Shown: positions 54,686 to 62,214 of the stretch, piece after piece
How positions within the stretch are numbered: position 1 is the first letter of the stretch
Layout of the letters: every line of letters begins with the position of its first letter
Assembly (NCBI RefSeq): GCF_002934445.1
Contig: NZ_PTJE01000001.1
Coordinates: 124,001-188,000 of the forward strand
Direction of reading: 5' to 3'
From: Nonlabens xylanidelens
GTDB lineage: Bacteria > Bacteroidota > Bacteroidia > Flavobacteriales > Flavobacteriaceae
Length of the DNA: 64,000 nucleotides
Position numbers and translations under genes: made by a program
Notes under the pieces: model-generated
Seen by the model: the letters and a program-made list of their open reading frames with translations, nothing else
What the model was told of the DNA's origin: nothing
The model's database searches: none

Positions 54686-55717
54686 TTACTTTAATTCATA
54701 ATCTAGAGGCAGCATACCAGACACTTTTAAATAAGATACAAAACCACCTGTTTTGAGTACATGGTAATTAATCACATTACCAGATCCAGAAACTATTAAT
54801 GTAGGGTCTTCTAAATATATCGCAGACTGGAAATTCTTAGAATCCATAATATCATATTGAGTCTCTCTAAAATCTAATAGATACTTATCACCTCGCTTTC
54901 TACTCCTCACATGTTTATCAAAAGAGACCTTTTTTCTTTTGAAGAACAACTTATAACCCTCTTTTTCAAACTCTCCTAAAGCCATTAATTTAAATAAACG
55001 CACCTCTGACACTTTATAAGCTCGCTTGCGGTGGCGTTTTACCCAACCTTTATTAGCTTTACTTTCATCTAACTCTTTAAAAAAAGCACTACCTACAAAG
55101 AAAGAAGACACCATTCTATGAGTAGGAGTTTCAAAATCACCAGTAATACGCATATTATCTAAGCTTATACTTTCAAACGTAATCTCAAAATCGGTTAAAT
55201 CATAAGTTACAAGGTAATTTAAATCTCTGTTTTCTATCAATACTGGTTCTTGAGCAAAGGCTATCATCTTACCAGTAGATGGATTAAACCTCATCTTAAC
55301 TTTATCTAGATTAAGAATGGTACACTGCTTTGCAATTAAAGTAGTTCCTAAGAACTGTTTGATAAAATATTGTTCTTTCTTCTCTCTACTCCATGGATCT
55401 GGATTAAGAAATACAGCTGGCAATTCTCCTACTTTAGGTTGTAATCTTATGTTAGAAAAATCTGTATGTAAAGGGTCATTAAAAGATTGAGAGACATAAC
55501 CTAATAAGCTAATTGTAAAAACACTTTGACTATTATCATAATAAGGAATTTCAAAATTCCCATCAAAATCAGTGATAGTACCTTTTGATGTTCCAGAAAA
55601 ATAGACATTTACAGATGCAAGTGTTTCATTAGTCACAGCGTCGTAAACGGTTCCTTTTATTTGCTGTGCACTTAGAGAAAGTGGGAGAATTAAGAGTAAT
55701 AAAAATTTAAAATTCAA
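54686..55717 (-). CDS. CarboxypepD_reg-like domain envelope protein
   Basis: 343 aa. A signal peptide (about 1-18, ending SLSAQ) leads into a CarboxypepD_reg-like beta-sandwich (about 19-100: IKGTVYDAVTNETLASVNVYF, GTITDFDGNFEIPY). About 240 further residues have many beta-prone stretches but no recognised domain and no TonB plug or barrel end. Family relatives are envelope proteins of unknown function. It starts 13 bp after the olsF-like gene on the same strand, so the two form an operon. Confidence 0.8.
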   Translation of the reverse strand: MNFKFLLLLILPLSLSAQQIKGTVYDAVTNETLASVNVYFSGTSKGTITDFDGNFEIPYYDNSQSVFTISLLGYVSQSFNDPLHTDFSNIRLQPKVGELPAVFLNPDPWSREKKEQYFIKQFLGTTLIAKQCTILNLDKVKMRFNPSTGKMIAFAQEPVLIENRDLNYLVTYDLTDFEITFESISLDNMRITGDFETPTHRMVSSFFVGSAFFKELDESKANKGWVKRHRKRAYKVSEVRLFKLMALGEFEKEGYKLFFKRKKVSFDKHVRSRKRGDKYLLDFRETQYDIMDSKNFQSAIYLEDPTLIVSGSGNVINYHVLKTGGFVSYLKVSGMLPLDYELK

Positions 55718-55730
55718 AGTATAATTCTGT

Positions 55731-57566
55731 TTAAGATTTATCTTCTACTTTATCATCATCCTGCTTAGAAAAATATTTAGATTCCATCTCTGCCTGAAAT
55801 TCTTCTAAGACTGGCTTTACAGTACTTTCTGGTAAATCTGCTATACGTATATACATCAATCCATCTACTGCATTATTAAATAAAGGATCTACATTAAAAG
55901 CTACCACTTTTGCGTTTTGCTTTACGTACTTCTTTATTAATACCGGTAATCTTAACTCGTTAGGCTCTAACTCGTCAATGATTTTGTCAAATTTATTAAG
56001 ATCTGCCTCGCTCTCGTCAAATATAAAATCCTTGTCGGCATCTTCTAGCTTTACTTTAAACTCTTGTTTTGGTGTAATGTACTGCGCAACATAAGGATCG
56101 TAGTAATTACTCTTCATAAACTCTATCATCAATGACTTAGAGAAATTAGAAAACTTATTACTGATACTCACACCACCTATTAGATATTTATGCTCGGGAA
56201 ATCTAAGAGTACAATGCACGATACCTTTCCATAAAAGGAATAAAGGCATAGGCTTTAACTGGTATTCTTTTATAATAAAAGCGCGCCCCATTTCTATGGA
56301 CTCGCTCATCATTTTATGCAGCTCTGGCTCAAATTTAAATAACTCATTAAGATAGAAACCTTCTAACCCATAAGCTTTACTTATCTCACTACCCATACCC
56401 ATACGGTATGCTCCTGCAATACGGTTTGCATCGCGATCCCATAAAAACATTTGATGGTAGTACTCGTCATAGTGATCTAGATCTGTAGCGTTATTAGTCC
56501 CTTCTCCTATCGCTCTAAAGGTAATCTCTCTTAACCTACCTAATTCCTTAAGAATATTAGGGATATCATTTTTTCTAGCTAAGAAAACCTCGTAGTTCTT
56601 AGATTCTAATAATCGTTTATCACCTTTTATACGAAGCTTTTCCACCTCTTTAATCATCGCATTTTGATCTACTGTATCGATAATTTTTTTAGGCGTTTTA
56701 GTTAATTTAATAGTTTTAGGAATGTCGCTTAACTTCTTAGCTTCCTTATCATATGCCTTAGAGAGCATATACGTTTTCTTGCGTAAGAAGTCTGTAAAGT
56801 CTTCTAGCCTGTTGTGTTCTTTTTGTGCTTTAACAGAAATAGGGTTTCCTATCCTCACTTTAATCACACGTCGTTTTTGTGATAAAACTTCTGACGGTAA
56901 TTTTGCAGTTCTAAAAACGGACGATAATTTTGCAAGTCTGTAAAATAACTGACTGTTTTTTGCATGAAAGTAAATAGGAATAACAGGCACCTCAGCTCTT
57001 TGAACTAATTTCATAGCGCTTTCTTCCCATTTTTTATCTACCATAAGTGTACCGTCCTTATAGGTTGACACCTCTCCAGCAGGAAAGATACCTAATGGCA
57101 AATCACTTTTTAAATGCCTAATAGCCTGCATAAAACCAGCCGTACTAGACTTTGCATCTTTATGATCTTCAAATGGATTTACAGGCATTATATAAGGCTT
57201 TAACGGCTCTATACGGTGCAGTAAAAAATTTGCTATTATCTTATAATCAGGCCTGCGTTCTAAAAGAAGTTTTAAAAGAAGAATACCATCTACTCCACCT
57301 AGTGGATGATTAGAAATAGTTATAAACGCACCTGTTTTAGGAATACGTCTTAAATCTTCTTCAGGAATTTCAAACTCAATTTTTAAATCTTCTAGAAGTG
57401 CATTTAAAAATACTGTAGAACTTTTATCCTTGTGTCTATTGTATAACTTATTAAGAGTAGAGATGCGCAATAACTTCATAAGTGACCAGCCTCCTAGGGT
57501 ACCTAGAAAACCGTACTTATCTATATTGATAGCTTTGGCTACCTCTTTTGCATTAACAATTCCCAT
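55731..57566 (-). CDS. olsF: Bifunctional ornithine-lipid synthase, OlsF type
   Basis: 611 aa with two acyltransferase domains. The N-terminal half is a PlsC-type glycerophosphate-acyltransferase-like domain with the catalytic HxxxxD box (NHPLGGVDGIL, His near residue 83) and LGIFPAGEVSTYKDG near 150. The C-terminal half (about 325-540) is a GNAT-like acyl-ACP:ornithine N-acyltransferase related to OlsB (LREITFRAIGEGTNNATDLDHYD). This matches the OlsF architecture reported for Serratia and flavobacteria, which makes phosphorus-free ornithine lipids. An exact -7 element lies 25 bp upstream. The second gene in the unit is the CarboxypepD protein. Confidence 0.82.
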   Translation of the reverse strand: MGIVNAKEVAKAINIDKYGFLGTLGGWSLMKLLRISTLNKLYNRHKDKSSTVFLNALLEDLKIEFEIPEEDLRRIPKTGAFITISNHPLGGVDGILLLKLLLERRPDYKIIANFLLHRIEPLKPYIMPVNPFEDHKDAKSSTAGFMQAIRHLKSDLPLGIFPAGEVSTYKDGTLMVDKKWEESAMKLVQRAEVPVIPIYFHAKNSQLFYRLAKLSSVFRTAKLPSEVLSQKRRVIKVRIGNPISVKAQKEHNRLEDFTDFLRKKTYMLSKAYDKEAKKLSDIPKTIKLTKTPKKIIDTVDQNAMIKEVEKLRIKGDKRLLESKNYEVFLARKNDIPNILKELGRLREITFRAIGEGTNNATDLDHYDEYYHQMFLWDRDANRIAGAYRMGMGSEISKAYGLEGFYLNELFKFEPELHKMMSESIEMGRAFIIKEYQLKPMPLFLLWKGIVHCTLRFPEHKYLIGGVSISNKFSNFSKSLMIEFMKSNYYDPYVAQYITPKQEFKVKLEDADKDFIFDESEADLNKFDKIIDELEPNELRLPVLIKKYVKQNAKVVAFNVDPLFNNAVDGLMYIRIADLPESTVKPVLEEFQAEMESKYFSKQDDDKVEDKS

Positions 57567-57590
57567 AAAAGTTGGTTAGTAATAAGTTTA

Positions 57591-57598
57591 CAAATATA
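57591..57598 (-). promoter_or_regulatory. Putative -7 element (TATATTTG) of olsF
   Basis: Exact TAnnTTTG match on the minus strand, 24 bp before the ATG at 57566. Confidence 0.6.
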
Positions 57599-57615
57599 AG
57601 ATAATTGTAAACCGA

Positions 57616-58902
57616 CTATTCCTTAACGATCAACTGAAGTGTTTCTTGTGCACGTTGCTTCAATAAAACTTTTTTATCTGACTCTATCATTTCTACAGAA
57701 TCTCCATCATAATGTCTTACTGTATAGAGTGATACATCTTCTACATAACTCACTTTATAACGCGATTCTAGATCGTTAACTAGCTCATTAATTTTATGAT
57801 ATTTATCTTCTACACAAATTGAAAAACTAATTGCACTGTTTTGCAACAGCCCTACTTGCATTTTATGAACGCTTAGTTCTTGAAAAATATCAGATATATT
57901 ATTCTCTCCTATAAAACTAAAATCCCTAGAAGAAATCTTGAGAAAAACCATTTCTTTTCTCACGATATAACAAGGTATCAAAGGCTCTATAGTCTCTACA
58001 GACGTAATGACCGTACCCTCTTTTGTAGGATTAATAAAAGATTTTACATAAAGAGGTATCTTCTTACCTTGTAATGGTTGTAATGTTTTAGGATGTATCA
58101 CAGACGCACCGTAAAATGCTAATTCTATCGCCTCGTTATAAGGCATTTTATTAAGTAAAACGGTGTTTTTAAAAACTCTAGGATCTGCATTGAGAACACC
58201 AGGAACATCTTTCCATATAGTCACGTTTTTTGCATTAAGACAGTAGGCAAGAATAGCTGCAGTGTAATCACTACCTTCTCTACCTAGTGTTGTGGTAAAA
58301 CCATTATCATCAGACCCTATAAAACCTTGTGTAATGAACAATTGTCCCTGACAGGATTGAGATATGAGTTTTCCGCTTTTTTTCCAGTCCACACCAGCAT
58401 CACGATATTTATGATCTGTTTTTATCAATTGCCTGGCGTCTTTCCACACCGTAGGAATACCACAAGCATTCATAAAAGCCGAAACGATTCTTGTAGAAAG
58501 CAACTCTCCATGACACACGACTTGATCATATAAGAAACTATAATTTTTACTCTGATTGCGTAGCATTTCACCTTTGAGAGACTCTATTATTGCTTTTATG
58601 TCTTTTTTAATTCCGCTTTCGCGAAAGCGAGACAACCATAAATCTTCCATACCAGGTACTGGCACCTCTAGATCTTCAATAATTTTTAAATGTTGGTCAT
58701 ACAAATCGTCAATAAGCGAGAGATAACTGGCATCATTCTCTTGATAGGTAGCGATAATAACTTCTAGAGCATTAGTAGTTTTTCCCATTGCAGAAACCAC
58801 TATACCTAAATCTTCTATACCTGTAGTTTGCAATACATTTAAAACGTTGCGCACTGCTGAGGCATCTTTTACTGACGCACCACCAAATTTAAATATCCTC
58901 AT
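57616..58902 (-). CDS. lysC: Aspartate kinase
   Basis: 428-aa monofunctional aspartokinase, the first enzyme of lysine, threonine and methionine synthesis. Motifs are FKFGGASVKDASAVRNV (residues 3-19), TTLGREGSDYTAAILAYCL near 203-220, and VWKDVPGV-like IWKDVPGVLNADPRV near 230. The C-terminal region about 300-428 contains ACT-type regulatory strands (FLKISSRDFSFIGENNISDIFQ). The dispersed palindrome lies in frame at residues 92-97 (SRFRESG). Its start codon directly follows the stop of the upstream GNAT gene with no gap, so they are one operon. Confidence 0.93.
   Translation of the reverse strand: MRIFKFGGASVKDASAVRNVLNVLQTTGIEDLGIVVSAMGKTTNALEVIIATYQENDASYLSLIDDLYDQHLKIIEDLEVPVPGMEDLWLSRFRESGIKKDIKAIIESLKGEMLRNQSKNYSFLYDQVVCHGELLSTRIVSAFMNACGIPTVWKDARQLIKTDHKYRDAGVDWKKSGKLISQSCQGQLFITQGFIGSDDNGFTTTLGREGSDYTAAILAYCLNAKNVTIWKDVPGVLNADPRVFKNTVLLNKMPYNEAIELAFYGASVIHPKTLQPLQGKKIPLYVKSFINPTKEGTVITSVETIEPLIPCYIVRKEMVFLKISSRDFSFIGENNISDIFQELSVHKMQVGLLQNSAISFSICVEDKYHKINELVNDLESRYKVSYVEDVSLYTVRHYDGDSVEMIESDKKVLLKQRAQETLQLIVKE
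58614..58629. repeat. Dispersed palindrome, copy 14 (inside lysC)
   Basis: Exact core with left flank ATTC and right flank AGAC. On the minus strand it is read in frame as LSRFRESGI in the aspartate kinase. Confidence 0.95.
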
Positions 58903-59376
58903 CTATTTGTTAATGTAAGCTTTTAATGATTTTTTATCCATTTGAGCTAGGTACCATTCTTTATCAATAGTAGCTCCAGACTTTTCATAAAATTCTATAG
59001 CGTTAGTATTCCAGTCTAAAACTACCCATTCTACACGACCCACATTTTGATCATAAGCATAGTGCATTACCTTATCATAAAGCGCTTTACCTAGGCCTTT
59101 ACCTCTCATTTTTTCTGTAACTATTAAATCTTCTAGATGAATGGTTTTACCTTTCCATGTAGAAAAACGTGGATAACACAAACTTATTCCTTCTATCTGA
59201 CCTTCATGTAAACCTACAAAACATTTAAATAAACTGGACTCACCTAGCCCGTGTTCTTCTAGGTCTTTTACAGTAATATCTACAGCATCGGGCTCGTTTT
59301 CAAAAACAGCAAGCTCTGTAATAAGCTCAATAACTCTAGGGAAATCTTCTTTAACGGCCTCTCTAACTTCTATCAT
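58903..59376 (-). CDS. GNAT family N-acetyltransferase
   Basis: 157 aa from ATG 59376 (MIEVREAVKEDFPRVIELI), chosen over a more upstream start because the family begins at this segment. The GNAT fold motif A, VTEKMRGKGLGKALYDKVM (R/QxxGxG/A acetyl-CoA loop near residue 93), and motif B, WNTNAIEFYEKSGATI near 128, are intact. Its DxKPE-like substrate residues are not diagnostic. Similar to spermidine/spermine or diamine N-acetyltransferases, but the substrate is unknown. It directly precedes lysC with no intergenic base. Confidence 0.85.
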   Translation of the reverse strand: MIEVREAVKEDFPRVIELITELAVFENEPDAVDITVKDLEEHGLGESSLFKCFVGLHEGQIEGISLCYPRFSTWKGKTIHLEDLIVTEKMRGKGLGKALYDKVMHYAYDQNVGRVEWVVLDWNTNAIEFYEKSGATIDKEWYLAQMDKKSLKAYINK

Positions 59377-59468
59377 AAGGTGAATTTTGATGTAAATATA
59401 ATTGACCAATTTTAAAGAAATCTAAAAACTATCCTATACAACGTTGTAGGGGCAGCGTTTTTATTAAG

Positions 59469-59476
59469 ATATTTGC
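59469..59476 (+). promoter_or_regulatory. Putative -7 element (GATATTTG) of fbp
   Basis: Seven of eight matches to TAnnTTTG, 15 bp before the fbp ATG. Confidence 0.35.
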
Positions 59477-59491
59477 ACAACTTATCAAATT

Positions 59492-60502
59492 ATGGCTACA
59501 AAGAATCAATCCTTAGGAGAATTTATTATTGAAAACCAAAATGACTTTCAATACAGTAGTGGAGAACTCTCTAGACTGATCAACTCTATCAGGCTTGCTG
59601 CAAAGATGGTCAACCACGAAGTTAACAAAGCTGGCCTAGTAGATATAACTGGTAGTGCTGGTGAAATTAACACTCAAGGTGAAGACCAGCAGAAGCTAGA
59701 TGTATTTGCAAACGATACATTTATAAGAACACTAACTAAAAGGCAAATAGTTTGTGGTATTGCTAGTGAAGAAAATGATGATTTTATCACCATAGAAGGG
59801 CAGCGCAATGATCACGGTAACAAATACGTGGTTGCTATGGACCCACTGGATGGTAGTTCTAACATCGATGTAAACGTATCTGTAGGTACTATTTTTTCTA
59901 TTTATAGAAGAATTACACCGGTAGGAACACCTGTACAACTAGAGGACTTTTTACAACCTGGTAATATGCAGGTTGCGGCTGGTTACATAATTTACGGTAC
60001 TTCTACCATGTTAGTATATACTACTGGTAACGGTGTTAATGGTTTTACACTTAACCCATCGCTAGGTACTTATTACTTATCTCACCCTAACATGACTTTT
60101 CCAGATGATGGAAATATCTATAGTGTAAATGAAGGAAACTACAGTCATTTCCCTCAAGGCGTTAAAGATTACATCAAATACTGTCAGACCGAAGAAGGCG
60201 ACAGACCTTATACAAGCAGGTATATAGGTAGTCTAGTTAGTGACATACACCGTAATATGATCAAGGGTGGTATTTATATGTACCCTAGGAGTTCCAAAGC
60301 AAAAGAAGGAAAACTGAGATTGCTTTATGAATGTAACCCTATGGCTTTTATAGCAGAGCAAGCTGGCGGTAGTGCTAGTGATGGACATGAAAGAATTCTA
60401 GACCTTAAACCTACAGAGCTACATCAACGAGTTCCATTCTTTTGTGGTAGTAAAAACATGGTCGCAAAGGCAGAGGAATTCATGACCAAATATCCTCGAT
60501 AA
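59492..60502 (+). CDS. fbp: Fructose-1,6-bisphosphatase, class I
   Basis: 336 aa. Hydrolyses fructose 1,6-bisphosphate in gluconeogenesis. The class I fingerprint [19 protein letters not shown] (about residues 112-130) provides the metal-binding Asp and Asn; GIASEEND near 88 gives the upstream Glu pair, [23 protein letters not shown] near 240 binds the sugar phosphate, and [19 protein letters not shown] carries the last metal ligand (Glu). Length is as expected. The GTPase-module operon begins 33 bp downstream in the same direction and may be partly co-transcribed. Confidence 0.96.
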   Translation: MATKNQSLGEFIIENQNDFQYSSGELSRLINSIRLAAKMVNHEVNKAGLVDITGSAGEINTQGEDQQKLDVFANDTFIRTLTKRQIVCGIASEENDDFITIEGQRNDHGNKYVVAMDPLDGSSNIDVNVSVGTIFSIYRRITPVGTPVQLEDFLQPGNMQVAAGYIIYGTSTMLVYTTGNGVNGFTLNPSLGTYYLSHPNMTFPDDGNIYSVNEGNYSHFPQGVKDYIKYCQTEEGDRPYTSRYIGSLVSDIHRNMIKGGIYMYPRSSKAKEGKLRLLYECNPMAFIAEQAGGSASDGHERILDLKPTELHQRVPFFCGSKNMVAKAEEFMTKYPR

Positions 60503-60535
60503 TTTTACTTAAATTAGCTTATTAATATTAACCTT

Positions 60536-60889
60536 ATGGCCAATAACAAATCACAAGCTGAAGAACCAGCAATATCTATAGATAGCAGTTCTAAACTTGA
60601 AGCGATAAAGAACCTCATCTTTGGGGAGAATATACAGCAATACGATTCTGAATTTGAATTATTAAAGAAAGACCTTTTAGCTAAACGTCAAGAGCTTAAC
60701 GAGATGATCGATGATACTCGTGAAGAATTGAACAAAAGCATAGATAGCCTGTCTACTGATTTAAATATTCGCATTACTGATTTAGAATCAAAGATGGATG
60801 ATAGATTAGACCGTATGGAAGATGACAAAACGAGTCGTTCTATGCTAGGTGAAGCATTAATTGAATTAGGTAAAAAAATAAAAGCCTAA
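60536..60889 (+). CDS. Coiled-coil protein, first gene of the GTPase module
   Basis: 117-aa cytoplasmic protein without signal or membrane segment. Residues about 20-30 contain LEAIKNLIFGENIQQYDSEF; from 40 to 105 it is a continuous coiled coil (heptads in LLAKRQELNEMIDDTREELNKSIDSLSTDL and MDDRLDRMEDDKTSRSM), ending LGEALIELGKKIKA. I recall similar short proteins (LFGEE... followed by a coiled coil and a terminal LLxELxxRL) beside GTPase-related genes in other bacteria, but have no database confirmation. Six bases separate it from the next gene. Confidence 0.75.
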   Translation: MANNKSQAEEPAISIDSSSKLEAIKNLIFGENIQQYDSEFELLKKDLLAKRQELNEMIDDTREELNKSIDSLSTDLNIRITDLESKMDDRLDRMEDDKTSRSMLGEALIELGKKIKA

Positions 60890-60895
60890 AACAAA

Positions 60896-61726
60896 ATGAT
60901 TAATCAGGATGATAAGCTAGACTTATTACGCACTCTTTTACTTACTGATGACAGACAACTTGCTGAAAGCATTTCTACTAAAATTTCTATTCTCGAAGAA
61001 ACTTTAAGAGAAAAAGACAAGCTTTCAGAAAAGATTTCTCCTATCATAAGAGAAGAGTTAGAACAGTACACCCTGAATATGCCTAAAACATTAGGCCCAG
61101 CTATCACAAAAACCCTTAAGATTCAAATTCAAGAATCCAAAGACGAAGTAGTTGAAGCTCTATACCCTATACTGGGTAAAATGATTAAAAAATACATCTC
61201 TAACGAGATCAAAATGCTCTCAGAAAGCATAGATAAGTCTACTAAGGAAGCATTTTCTAGTAAAGGTATCAAGAGAAAATTAATGTCTATCTTTAGTGGT
61301 GTTAAAGAAAATGATATGATCATAAGTGCCCTGGCCAAAGCACATGTAGAACAAATATTTGTTATAGAAAAAGGTTCTGGAATACTCTTAGGCAGCTACC
61401 AGACTAAAGAAACTGTAGATGAGGACATGATAAGCGGTATGCTTACAGCCATAAAAGCATTTGTAGAAGATGCTTTTAAAGAAACCCATCACGATCTTCA
61501 GTCTATTGAATACGATCTCTATGAAATACACCTACATAGTTTTCACAAATACTACATTGCATCTGCAGTAAGTGGGACATTTACAGAAAGATTAGAAAAC
61601 GAATTAGAAAATTTTAATTTTGAAATTAGTGAAGATATAAGCAAAAAAAGTATCTTACACGATAGAGATGCTCTAGAAGCTTTATTACTAGACAGATTTA
61701 AAACATACAAATTCACAGAGGAATAA
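60896..61726 (+). CDS. Putative GTPase partner: coiled coil plus roadblock-like domain
   Basis: 276 aa, cytoplasmic. Residues 1-145 are helical, with LLRTLLLTDDRQLAES (repeat of the first-gene opening) and a coiled segment around 80-115 (SKDEVVEALYPILGKMIKKYIS). Residues about 150-250 form an alpha/beta domain with VEQIFVIEKGSGILLGSY (150-168) and DEDMISGMLTAIKAFVEDAF (175-194). In Proteobacteria this segment is joined to an OmpA domain, which is absent here. The pattern (beta strand, turn, GxLL strand, helix) resembles roadblock/longin-type folds that control small GTPases, an inference only. It lies 5 bp before a GTPase gene. Confidence 0.6.
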   Translation: MINQDDKLDLLRTLLLTDDRQLAESISTKISILEETLREKDKLSEKISPIIREELEQYTLNMPKTLGPAITKTLKIQIQESKDEVVEALYPILGKMIKKYISNEIKMLSESIDKSTKEAFSSKGIKRKLMSIFSGVKENDMIISALAKAHVEQIFVIEKGSGILLGSYQTKETVDEDMISGMLTAIKAFVEDAFKETHHDLQSIEYDLYEIHLHSFHKYYIASAVSGTFTERLENELENFNFEISEDISKKSILHDRDALEALLLDRFKTYKFTEE

Positions 61727-61731
61727 ATAAG

Positions 61732-62214
61732 ATGACATCAAAAAAAATAGTTATAGTAGGAAGTTTTGGAGTAGGTAAAACGTCGCTTATACGTCGTTTT
61801 GTGGACGAGACTTTTTCTGAAGATTACAAAGTTACTATAGGTGTACATATACTAAAGAAGACTGTAGAAATACAGGAAAACATAGTAAACCTTATCATCT
61901 GGGATACAGAAGGTACTGACGATATAGAAGAAATAAGAAAAGCCTATTTACTAGGAACTCATGGTTTTATCTACGTTACAGATATTACTAGACCTAAAAC
62001 ATATGAGAATCTAGCGGCTCATAAAACATACCTGAATGAACAATTCGGCAATGTGCCTATAATAGCAGTAGGAAACAAAACAGATTTACTTGCCAAAGGT
62101 AGCATAGCGCAAATGAAAGAAGACATGGACTTCTTAGACTTACTTATAAGTGCAAAAGAAGGAAACAACGTGCAACGCTTATTTGAAAGAATGGCAAAAA
62201 TGCTTATCGCATGA
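61732..62214 (+). CDS. Ras/Rab-like small GTPase
   Basis: 160-aa single-domain GTPase. G1 GSFGVGKTS (10-18), switch I threonine Thr35 in DYKVTIGVHI, G3 WDTEGTDDI with Asp58 and Gly61, G4 NKTD (115-118) and G5 SAK (140-142). The catalytic glutamine position after DTxG is Thr62, so intrinsic hydrolysis is probably low and an activating partner is expected. It has no C-terminal prenylation cysteine. It begins 5 bp after the roadblock-like gene and its stop overlaps the kinase gene by ATGA, so the four products are likely made together. Confidence 0.9.
   Translation: MTSKKIVIVGSFGVGKTSLIRRFVDETFSEDYKVTIGVHILKKTVEIQENIVNLIIWDTEGTDDIEEIRKAYLLGTHGFIYVTDITRPKTYENLAAHKTYLNEQFGNVPIIAVGNKTDLLAKGSIAQMKEDMDFLDLLISAKEGNNVQRLFERMAKMLIA

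Noticed and set aside
2395-58629. Treating every palindrome copy as an intrinsic terminator
   Set aside because: Most copies lack a following T run, several are inside genes, and proper terminators lie separately near some of them (for example after nrdA), so termination alone cannot explain the element.
2395-58629. CRISPR array or DNA-uptake sequence
   Set aside because: The copies are kilobases apart without regular spacing or cas genes. An uptake-signal role cannot be supported from sequence alone.
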